Assembly (NCBI GenBank): GCA_031763025.1
Contig: JASSKH010000035.1
Span: 3,756,320 to 3,820,319 of the forward strand
Reading direction: 5' to 3'
Source of the DNA: Macrocystis pyrifera
Lineage: Eukaryota; Sar; Phaeophyceae; Laminariales; Laminariaceae
DNA: 64,000 nt
The notes under the pieces are model-generated. The model made no database searches, was not told where the DNA came from, and saw only the letters and a list, made by a program, of their open reading frames with translations. This document shows positions 34,160 to 46,100 of the stretch, one piece after another; position 1 is the first letter of the stretch; the number at the start of each line of letters is the position of its first letter. The position numbers and the translations under genes are program-made.

Positions 34160-37100
34160 ATGCTATTCTGCCCAACAACCCAATTCGCTCTGAACCACTC
34201 CCTACCCCTGCACATGCTGCTTCTGTCTGGGGCGGCAGCATGCCTGCTGGGAGCTAGCCTTGTCGCGGCCCAGGACCGAAATATCACGGTCACGGCTCCA
34301 ACAAGGTGCGGAGCAATCGACCCCTCGAATTTCCTCGGCGCGATGCGATTCGATCGACCAGTGTCATTCGATTTATCGACGAAGTTCGTGCATGGTAGAG
34401 TGTTGCTGCGTCGTAGTTTTCGAGTTTGAGGTTATCTTCATCTGGCAACACGGAGGAGGGAGGGCACAACGGTATCACTACCCGTACTCACGACTCATCC
34501 TCGACGCATTTTCCAACCAAATTTTGGCAGGCGATATGACCTGACTTGTTCGATGTTGTTGGACGAATTCGAGTTCCGAGTTCTACCTGCAGAGGGTACG
34601 ATCGAACGTATACCACACACTTGAAATGCGTGATGTGTGGCCGCTGCTCGTAGCTGGGGCATACGATATGCACGGCAAAGGATTCGCGACTCCACCCAAC
34701 TGCAAAAGCCGCAGGGCGCCAACCACTTGATACCTGGTACATTTTACGGTTTTGACGCAAGCGCAAAGCTCGAGCTCAAGCGATGGTGCGTGCCTTGCGA
34801 TCAGGCAGCAGCGCCACCAGCAACAGCGCCAGTCGTTGAGGGTTCGTTGTGCTTTCCTTGGGAATGCTTGCTCGGTTATTGTTGCCTCAGGCTTGCTCGA
34901 GAAGGCCATACCTTGTGTTCTTTTCTTGTGCGCGTGTTGTGTGTGTGGGTCAGGGTAGGTACCACACAGGTAGTAGGTAAGTCTGAAATTTGATGGAACT
35001 TGGTTTTTATAAAAGTCGGGAAAAAAGATACCAGATAAAAGCGTAAGGTCGGGTTCTTTTTGATTCACGAAAGAAAAATGACTAACGTAGCACTCGTACG
35101 AGAGAACGTACTCCTTCGTAATTTTGGTTGCAGGAGTTGTTGGGGGGAACAGCAGTGTCGCGGAAGGCAGTGCCTATCGGACTATTGGTGTATCCGTGAC
35201 TGTTCACCCTTCACGGTAGCTAAGGAGTCATGTCACGGGTTATGGCATCGCGAGGCATCGCCTGGTCTTGGCCTCCTTTCGACGAAACACACTATTAATA
35301 TCACACCCAAAACATACATACGCCGACAAAGAGCAAGCACGCCGAAGCGGCACATTCTACTCTGCGTGACGACTTTGAATAGGGTTTGGAAATAAACATA
35401 ACACAAATCTCATGATGTGCCTTTCCTCCTTTTTTTTTTCCGACTCTCTTCGGCCTCTGTTCTGTTGTCCGTATCCATCCCTCTCTCTATCTCCCCCCTC
35501 TCCTTCTCTGCTTGCTTCAGTGGAGACAAGATATATGCGGACAAAGAGTTCTTCGTGAAGTTCGAGGTCTCGGGAGGGGTGTCCGGGCCGTACGATGTAA
35601 ACCTGTTGGAGCACAACGGTGAACAAAACTCGGTGAGGCGTCGTGATCACGTATTGACTGCGTAGAGAGAGGGCACATTCGTGACGAGTGTAATGTGAGA
35701 TTGATAGCAAGTTCTGACCCCTCTCTGGCTACGAGGAATCAGTAAAACGTCAAACCTAAAACTACCATTCACTGCATGTCAACGCTCTTTAGCTTGGTGA
35801 AATGGAGTTTTGAATCGATCGCAACTCGTAACATGAACGTAAACTGCTGTCGTCCCGAAACTACAAGTAAAAATGTATTTTTTCTCATCCTCGCCTGTCT
35901 TTTCCATCCCATTTTATCTGTTACCAGGTATACGATAGAGCAGATATGATATTTATAGATAAATACTGGTATGTATTTAACGGCAGTATTATTGTATTAA
36001 TAGTCGCAAACTGTAAGAAGTACGGTTAGTGCCTTGCTTTTTCGTTGCGAGAATACTTCATTCAGTATTGCATGCTTCTCTGCGTAGCATTCACGATGGT
36101 TGGTCTGTGACCCCTGTACCCCAAGAGCAGTCGTGCTTGATTGCAACTTCGACGAATTCGAATTCAACGAACTGCTTGTGTGTCGGATAAATGGGCCGGG
36201 GATTTGTTTTTTTTCATTTGATTTTATTTATTTCTCTTAATTAATTTGCACCCGATTGGCCGAAGCGTAAATCACGAAGCAGGCATTCTCAATTCAAATG
36301 AAAAAAATAATTAGGGTGAAAAATCTTTTGGGACTTTTTCGGTGTGTTTTTTTTTTATTTCAATTTGGAATCTGGGGGTTGATCCGCCTTGATATGGCAT
36401 GTTCATGGTGGGTAAACACCCCTGGTGGAGTCTGGAGTGATTCTTGGTTGCTTCGGTAACCACGACCGAGGCGATAAAACGCAAACCTGAACGAGAGGCG
36501 ACCGGAGCGCGCCCACGCCCACAGACCATAGCACATCGTACCCCGGCGGTGGGGCCTCTAAAAAGAATCATGGTGGACGCAAGCCCAGTTTTGCGGCCTG
36601 ATCGATTGGCCAACCATCACGAAAACCGAGCAAACGAGCAAAAAAAACAGAGGATACGCTCCTCGATAGCTGCATAACCATTGCAGCTCGGCCCTCCGCC
36701 CACCCAAGAAACCCTGAGAGTGATAGCTTCCTATGCTGCGCCACCAAAAAGAAGAGGCTGGCGGCGGGGTGCACGCGGCAACGCAAGCCTTCGCACTCGT
36801 CTACGCTCATCGCTGTTTGTCGACTGGGCATTGTGTGATGCGGTGCGTTTTCCCAAGTTGTTCCGATTTCTTTGATGTTCGACAATCAGTACCCCTTCCC
36901 CGATAGGACACAAACACGTTTTTTTTTTGCGATTCGAATTCAAATCTATTGAAATTCAAATTTTATTTCCAAAATACGAATTCGATCGTTGCCCGTTAAG
37001 ATGGGCCCCAAGATGCTTTTGCGTTTTGTTATTTTCTTCCATCCTATTTTTTTCCCCCACAGGTATTACGTGGGCCCTTCTTTTTTCTCTCCTCTCTATG

Positions 37101-40100
37101 TTGATCGTCGTAACTCAGGTCAGGGGTCACGAATCAGGCTCTTCTCCCTCCTCACAACGGATCTTGCCTTGCATTTTTAATCCCGAGCAGACTTTGGCTC
37201 TTTCTTCCCTCGTCGACTCGCTTCGGCGTAAGTACACATGATATCGTATTTACATCTGTAATATATCGTATGATCCGGTAATCACGTTTACATTACTTGT
37301 ACATATAACACACAAGATAACAGCCCCCCCCTGTCATGACTTTCCGGGTCGTTAACACACGCAATGAAAATGGCGGCTCTGGGCAAGATCTCGAGATTGT
37401 TTCGTCGACGCGTCGCTCGGCGTTTGAACTCTCTTCGCTATAAAAAACGTGATGAAAGTCCGTCCGAGGGGGTGCACACGTTTACATTACGACATCATAT
37501 ATATACACCGCTGACAAGCACCCTGTTGCTTTGCGCTGTTGTTATCTTGGACTTCTCCCCCCGCCCCGTTTTGGGTTTCACAAGCAATATTTGGATGCGT
37601 ATTTCATGAACAAAAATAGATTTACATACCGCCAGAGGCGGGCACCAATGATGAACGATACGCCCGTTTATTTGGAAGCTTGCTGAATTTCAGCTCAAAA
37701 TCGTGCTGGTCGCGACCAAGATACCTGCTCTTGTAATCATATAAGGTCTACCTGCTACTACTTTTCGTACTCGCCTTGTTCCAAAAAAAATATGATGAGT
37801 CAAACCGGGCCGCCGGTTTACCTCCTGCCCCCGAACCCGGTCTTGACCCATACATCACTCTAGGCTATGACTTTTTTTTTGGGTGCGTACTGCTGTTGTG
37901 TGGTGAATCCCGCCGCAATTTGGACATGCCGTTGGCTTGCCTTAGCAGAACGCGGATGTATATGTACCAGGTTACTGCCGTTTCGCAGTTTGTGAAATCC
38001 CGTCAAGGCACAAACTGGAAGGATCTCGAGGGAACTCCACTTGTTCGAAGCACCTAATAGAACAGCAGCCTTGGAGAAAAAAAAAAAGGCCCTCATAGCA
38101 AAGAGTACTGTAGTTACTGTAGAACATGCGTGCCGAGCGACGTGCAGTGGGGTAGGTTACGGGTCTCGGGACGAGGTTGTTCATCAATGGCTCCGCTGAG
38201 CGTGTTGATAAAAGCGGCGGGATTGGTGCATTTATGACGAAACACAGCAGTCCTCATGTCCTGATGCCCTGCTGCAACCCCTCTGAGGCAGGCAATGCTG
38301 GGGCCGAAGAGGTGCACGAGCCCGGCGCCGTAGGTTGAGATGTAGCTGAGATTTTTCCCATCACGGGCTCCAGTCTTGATGCGTGGCATGCCTTTTGGAC
38401 GGAGCATCGAGATGAAAGTTGTGCCTTGTGTGTCTCGGGCAAATAACTATTACGGGGGTCCATAGTTAACGGCACCAAATTTTGTTAGTAAAAATAGGTA
38501 AATATATAGGTTTGTATGTATACCATAGGTCCTATTAACTATATACCCCCGTAATATTAATATATCGAGCTCCGAGAGAGCGAGAGACACAGCTGGCGTT
38601 CACGTATGAAGACCTCCGAACAGGGTACTCAATTACAGTCTGATCTCCGAATACATACGGGTCTTCCGCCATGCCGCCAGCATGTTGCCCTAAGTTTACG
38701 CGTCGTGTATAGATATCGTCGTACGATACCGGACTCGGGGCAGTCGGCCCGGTGTGGCTGACATGGTCGCCTGACAGGCGCTGGACTGAGGCGTCGCCGA
38801 TTTATATATAATATACATGGATGATAGGTACGACTTGAGTTTTTGTCATACAGGCACCCTGGGCGAGAAACTTCATATCTGGGATTTCAAGTACGCAAAT
38901 ACCTGGTATACTTTGTTATACGCAAGGAAGATAATGATTGGCCTCTATGAAGAGGATACTTTTTGGGGGCCTCTTCACTTCTCTCGTCGGCTGGCTCCCA
39001 AAAACATCCTCACTCTGGTAAAACGTACGTGGTATTAATACTACTACTGCTGTACAACGGCACAGCGGTGGCTGTAAATATATACCTGGTGTACATATAC
39101 CGCATTCTATAATCAAGATAACACACCTTTATTGGGATGATTTTCCGACCCGTTTTTCGCTAAAACAGGGGGGGACCAACACCGAAAATGATGGCTATGG
39201 AAAGGTTTTGTCGATATCTTTCCGTAGAATCTCTGTGGTTTTATCACCACGTACCTTGTACCTCTCTAGTAGTGAAGAAACGGCACGGACACTGGTTGTG
39301 CTGGATGTCGACGGGTAGAAAGAACGGTTTGAAGTGAACACACACATGGACGCATCGCTTTGGCGTTTTTACTCGACTTTCCGTTGGTTTGTCCAGAAAA
39401 CTGCTTCGAAATTCGCTTTCGGGGCTGTGTCATATACTTACACGTTTTACACGTGTTATAGTGTAGTGTCCTGTTATAATAGCTGTCGGAGCATCGGCCA
39501 GATGTTTTTTTTTGGTCGCCCTGTTCTGCTGGTTGACGAAAGCAGTAAGGCTGACTCTTATGGAACCAGAAACCAGAAAACAAAACAGGATTTTCCCTTC
39601 ATCGCGTAGAAACCCCAGGGTAGTGCCGTCGGTAGACATCGAACCATTTCCGATCTCTGCCCAAACATGAACACCTGTGCTTTCAAAAACAGCACCCGCC
39701 GCCGCCAATGTCTCGCTTCACAGGGCACGAGGTGATGTCAAACCTTTGAGGCCGTATGCCCCACATCTCTGAGAGTGCTCGCTACTAAGTTTGAGGGTCG
39801 TTATATATATATAAAGCTGTGTGGCGGGAGTTCTCTCTCAGACATCGGAGCCTGACCTATTTCTGGCCGTTTTTTTTCCAGACAGAAGTGGGACCCAGTT
39901 TCGTCTAAAAAACGGGCCAGGAATGGGCAATGCTTTCACGTCCCGAGCGAAAACTACAGCCACACAGCATCAACGACCCTCAAACTTGGTAGTGAGCACT
40001 CTCAGAGCAGTGGAGCATATAGCCTCGAAAGTTTGGCGTCATCTCGTGCCCTGTGAGGCGAGGGATCATCGGCGGTGGTAGGTTGTATGTTGAAAGAGCA

Positions 40101-43100
40101 GCTTTTTCCTGCTGCGGCATACAAAATAGTATCTCCCATCGACTCTGCGGGTTTCAACACCATAAAGGGGAAATGCTGTACTGTTTTCTGTTTTCTGGTC
40201 CCATAAGAGTCAGCCTAAGGACACGGCAGACAAGGTAACAAGGTACCAGACCGACTACTGTTAAGTAGAACTTGTCGATGCTACTCGTACCACAAACCGC
40301 TTCGGCTGCCTGGAGGTGCTCATCGTTTTTTTTTGTGCGCTTCGCCTGTTTTTTCCCTTCGTTCGTTGTCCTAGTCTTACTCTGCTGTGTATGGCGGTAT
40401 TGTTTCTCCAGCTCAATCTTATATTGTCTACCATATCCCTTACGGGGGGGTCATTTATCTTTTTTTCTTTATTCCTTGGATTTTTTTTTGTTCATTTCGT
40501 TTTTGTCTGTTTCTTAAAACGTGTGTGTCGTGCCTGCCGTATCCACTTGTTGTTGCTCCCACATTAACTTTCAAACGAAGAAGTCCGTGGTCACACAAAG
40601 GTGCTGGAGTCCTGGGAAGATCGGAAAAACCATAAAAAATCGAAATTCGGCTGCCTATAATAAAATACACGAGGCGAAGAAAGTAATGAATGTGCAAACG
40701 GAACTATTAATAACCAACGATCGCCATCTCTTCCCGGACTGTCTGACGCTAAAGAGGTGCAGCACAGCTAAATATGGTACCACGTCCGTCCCTGATAAAT
40801 GCGGGGGTCATCCCCTTGAAGGGTATACAACTCGCCAGCACTGCCAAGACCAGTGACGTTAATAACAGGTACATACTACTGCCTCGTGAAGAACAGCACC
40901 AGAAAAAAAACGATGACTGCTTCTCTCGTGATGGCGTGCGCGCCGGTCATGGGTCTCCGCATGCCGTCCTGCTGCCGTTCTTCATGGCCGCCACATCGCC
41001 TTACGAAGCCCAATCCGCCCGCTCCTTTGCACGTGCTCTCGTTGCCACTCCCTTCGAGTCGGTTCCCCTTCTCCCCGGTCCCGAAAAAGAAAATACTTCT
41101 CGCACTTGCGGTTCTGATCTGAAAATAAAAAAAATCTTGCGTAGGGTGAGTTCAATGCGTCTCTCTTCCCTGCTCGTCAACGCTCTGTCTCCCTCCTTCG
41201 TCGTCGAATCCAGCCTCCTACCGGCGCAAGAGACTGCCGTAGTTTGGCCTGTACTATGACATGTCATAGCATTGTCTACTCTGCTTCTGCTTGCCTACTC
41301 CATAACACCTGTAGTAGTTCCTCTGCTCTGTGGTGGTTGTGTGACAACAGAGTGGGCGTCCCCGGTGGATTGGTCGGTGGCCGGCATGCTACCACGATTA
41401 ATTTCTTGGTCTCGGGTCTCACCGAGTTCATACTTGTACGACTTTTTGGTGCATAAAAAATGATGAACGGAAAGCGCAAGAGCGTGAGTTATAAATAGCA
41501 ATATTCGATGAAAATCGACGAGCAGTGGGAGCGCTGAACTTTACCTGGTATGCGCGAGAAATATGAGGGCACGTACTGGGGGGAAGAAGAGACGATACTG
41601 TCACCACGGCGTGTCGAGAAGATCGCTGAGGGTAAAACCTCCTATAATATGAAATTTTAAGTTATGAGCCTTGTATCTCCATTAGTATACATGTACATAA
41701 CATGACATGTGTGGGCACGGACACTGGTTGTACTGAATGTCGACGGGTTCAATGTGAAGAACAGACGCTGCTGCTGTGTATGTCGTACCTGTCGTATCTG
41801 TATGATGACATGACATTGCCTTGTCCGCTGTGCTTACTGCATACGTGGCCACGTAGTATCTCTGTGGCGTAGTTTTGTGACCACAGAACTTGCATCTCTC
41901 CAGGCTTGAAGAATCGGCACGGACACTGACTGGTTGTGCTGGATGTCGACGGGTAGAAAGAACGGTTTAATGTCAAGAACACGCACACCTGGTATTACGG
42001 GGGACCATAGTAAACAGGACCTACGGTACACACAGAATACTACATAATCCCCTATTTTTATTGATAATAAATGTGGTCCTATTTACTATGATCCCCCGTA
42101 ATAATACGTCTGCTGACGTGGTGGAATGGTCGTGGGCTGGTCGTGGTGTCTTCGTTGGTGTGCGGCGATACCATACAGATACAGAACAGGTCGTTTTGGT
42201 ACAACAAAAGTTGTTCATCCATCGCTGCCTTGCTAACTTCTGATGCGCTTTGTCCTTTCATCTTCCTTCCGTGATACTTCTTGGTATTTCTATGAAATAT
42301 TAATATTATACCTGGTATGCCAGTAGCTCGTAGGGACTTTTTCTTCCATAAAATTGATTAGCGGAAAGCGCGAGAGCGTGAGTTAGCTGTACATTTGATG
42401 AAAGTCGACGAGCAGTGGGAATGCTGAACCCTATGCGCGATAAAAACTAAAGGCACGTACCGGGGGGGAGAAGGGACGACACCTGTGACCACGGCTTGTC
42501 CAGAAGACCGTCGAGGGTAAAACCTCCTACGAGTGGGCTGGAAAGTAAAAGTGATGACAGGTAACAGGTAGGTATTAAATACTACAGCAGGGAGGATATT
42601 GGTATATTGACTTCAAAAGTCAATTTTTTACAACCCAGCTTTGAAAATCGTGCGAGGGGGTGTGTCATCTCGCGTGTTGTAAGGTGGTACGTACGAGTAT
42701 CCTTCATGAGCATGTGAGCCCACGTAAACACCAGGGGTGCGGGTTATGTCAACCACACATCAGCACATGCTAGCGTGCGAGTACCGCCTTGGTACGACTA
42801 CGGCAAAAAGTGTGAACGTACGGCGCGAACGGCAACGGAAAATCATAAAAACCGATATTACAGAGGATGGAACACTGCTGTCATACATAGCATAGTCTCC
42901 TATCGGGGCAAAAATGCTCCTTTTACACCTCTCGATTCCTCACATACTACGTCAGGTAGGTGCGCCGGGCTGGATGCAGCCGCAGCGACGTCATGTGGCG
43001 CAGCAGTAGAGCGCCTACAAAACGAGATATACATATATATATATATACGAGTTCCTGGTATGCAACAGCAGTAGAGCAGCGGGTAACAAGACATCGATGC

Positions 43101-46100
43101 ATACAGCTGTCAGGCACCAACTTCAAAACACACTACATGGTGATAAAAGGTAAAATCAGGTACCAACAATAGTACTGCCAGCCGAGAACAGCCGCAGCAG
43201 TAGTGTCGTGGTATCGCTGGAGTCCTGGGCCCTGCGTGGAGGCGATGTATCGTTATGCTTTGCTCACATTAACCCGATCCGTTGGGCGGACGGTCACTTG
43301 GGACTTGCTAGTCCCCCCTTTTCAGACAACAAGCAACGAAGCCTGTATATCCTGTACTAGGCTATACTAGGTAAATATATACATCTAAGAGGCGTCCCCT
43401 CAGATCCTCCTACCCAGCCTTCTACCGTATCAAAGTGAAAACTGCAGGAGTGCAACCTATGACCTATTACAAGCGTCAAGTTCCTAACTAAAGAAAGATG
43501 CTGTCTGCGTCTGAGTCTGAGTTCAAGATATCTTCCCCGTTCCCGAGGAAGCCGCATGATTCCACTGAGTCCGGGTCCCAGGTAGGGTAAGGCCGCCTGC
43601 TGAACGACGCAGTCTGGAGCTTTAGGTTAACTATCATAAATTCTGTTAAAACATAATGCAGGAGTTTCCAACATCTATGGAGGCATGTCCCACCAGGATT
43701 ATCTTTCAACACTCGCGAACGGCCTAAACAATGAGAAACGGCGGCGCGGTGGAAATGCGAACGAGAGCGTACGTGTTACGCCTAACACGCATCCCTGAAT
43801 AAAACTCGTAGCACCGGCGATCGAAGCATATTTTGCACACAGCCTCCAAAAACGAGCGTTCACGAAGTCCTCGATTCCACAGCTGTTGTTTTTCAAGTTT
43901 ATCAAGATATGGATGTTGATGTACGGGGTACGGGTACCACCGGCAGTAGACTTCACACCTTATTCGGGGGTTTACTCGAATTTGCGGTAAGTTATATAGC
44001 CGGTCTATACGTGCCTACTACACTGTACCACCTGATACCTGGTATATTCCGGTGTACACCATGGCTGTTGTTGCTTCGTCGTAAGTCAAAACGAAAGGCC
44101 TCCCCAAAGACCTGTCTTCTCAACTTCGCCTTTTTTTCTCGTGGCTCGTGACATGACAGTTGCACAATACGACGTACTGTATTACCCTCTGGTACTGTAT
44201 TGGAGCGGCCTGGCAGCACCTGGCAACGAACGTGCAATCCGCACATTATCTGCCCATCTGCCCCCCCGGTCTCGGAAGGGGTGCGTGGTCAATAGGCAGA
44301 TAACTACGGCGAGCACCAGATTAGTAACCCCCACCATGTGACCAGCTGACAGCTTTCACTATGATTTGCTGGGGTTTTCGTTTTATTATGATAAAACGGC
44401 TTGAGACTTGTGACTCGTGACTATTTAGTAGGACTGGTCTGGCTAGCTGTAATTAAATCGACGATTACATTGGCTAGGTGTTACAGATGCAGCGGTGTGG
44501 ACTAACCGACTATTTTTATTTTTTTGTTTGCGGGAATACCTGGTTGGTTTATTCTACTCCCGTGTGTAAATTACCGCAATTGTGATCAAGTTTTCGCCTA
44601 CGACGTCGCTTTCAGTGCGGTCCTCCGTAGGCGCCTCCAGCGCCCCTCCCTCGGCCGGGGGGCTCTCTTTGCCCGCTCGGATCGTCCGGTGTTAGTCGAC
44701 TAAGTATGGCAGTTGGCTTGGCGCCGCCACCCAGCTTAGAACTAGCCGTCAAGTCCAGGCGAATCACTGCCGTACTGTTTAGTTTGTAGTAGTCGCGCAA
44801 GCGCCGAATCATACGAGTCATAAAACCCGTCGGGGGCGTGGGGGGGGGCACGATAGGTAATAGCGTTTTTTCAATGACATACGCACGTCTTCTCATAGTG
44901 TCACTGATGTCGTAATGTACAATTCGTAAACGGTGTTAAAACTGTGTTTTGGTATTCCCTAATAGGATACCTGGTATACCAGGCACCCGGTATGATCTTA
45001 ATGTCTTAAGAGTTATTTTTGTTTTGACCATGGGTAAGTCTTGGGGTCGGTGTTGCCTTTGACTGCTGCGTGCGGAGAGAGAACTACACCATATTCGTCG
45101 TATATGGACAGAAACAACGGCACGGAGTACAACTACAACCCGCACGAGATATTCAAGTCTACGATGTGCCTACGTATAGGCATGGTACTAATAGTATTGA
45201 TATTTGATGGGTCCACTCACTCACTGGTCAAGTACTCATGTTTGGAGATGTTTCGTTGGTCAACACTCGCCTCACAAGTATTTCCACCCTCCCCACTTGC
45301 ACCCTGATCCCGCCAGACCTGGCGCCACACCCGGACCCGAGCCCTCCAAACTGACCCTGGGTATATATTTAGCCATGGGCAGGACCCACGACGGGTAGAA
45401 AAAAAGTTTTAATGTGAAAACACACAATCAAGCACCCTGACCCCTCGCAGGGTCGGCCACAGCTCATTTTGCGGCGAAAGGGGTACTCCACCCTCAAGAG
45501 CCCAAAGTCCAGAGGCAAGAAGAGTAGTGTACTGCTTCCACGATACATGCACCCACAGACAGGGTCACTTTTCCAGAGCCTAGGCAGTAAGGACTTGCTA
45601 CTCTCACCTCTTCCCGTTGTACTCATGCTTTCAGTAAAATATACCAGGTACCAGGTATTATTTTCTGCTTATCGTCGTCAAAAACGTCTTTTTCTCGGCG
45701 GGTGATCTTTGTGCACAATGCTCTTTGCACTCTTTCTCCGTTCCGCTACTACTATATTAATATCTACCAGGTATGAAGTAATCAAGTCACGTACTAAGTA
45801 CCAGGTACCAGGTATTTTTATTTTCAGGGTTACAAGGTCATCTCGTCTGTTGTCCTCTTTTCATCTGGTCCCATAGCCCATGGCACGCCTGCGTTGTTGG
45901 TGTCTTGCTTTGTACTATAGTCGATTATTATTAACCAGTTTTTCCCGTATTTTTCCCTTTTTCCTGCTCTTTTTTCGCTTTTTTTTTTTTTTTTTTTTCG
46001 CTCGTGGCTCGGGCAACGCGGCTATCCCGGCTTAGGTTTACAATTTCTGCAGCTGGGAAAATTCCTGCGACACCACTGGCGGTTCGATTTCTGTCACCAT

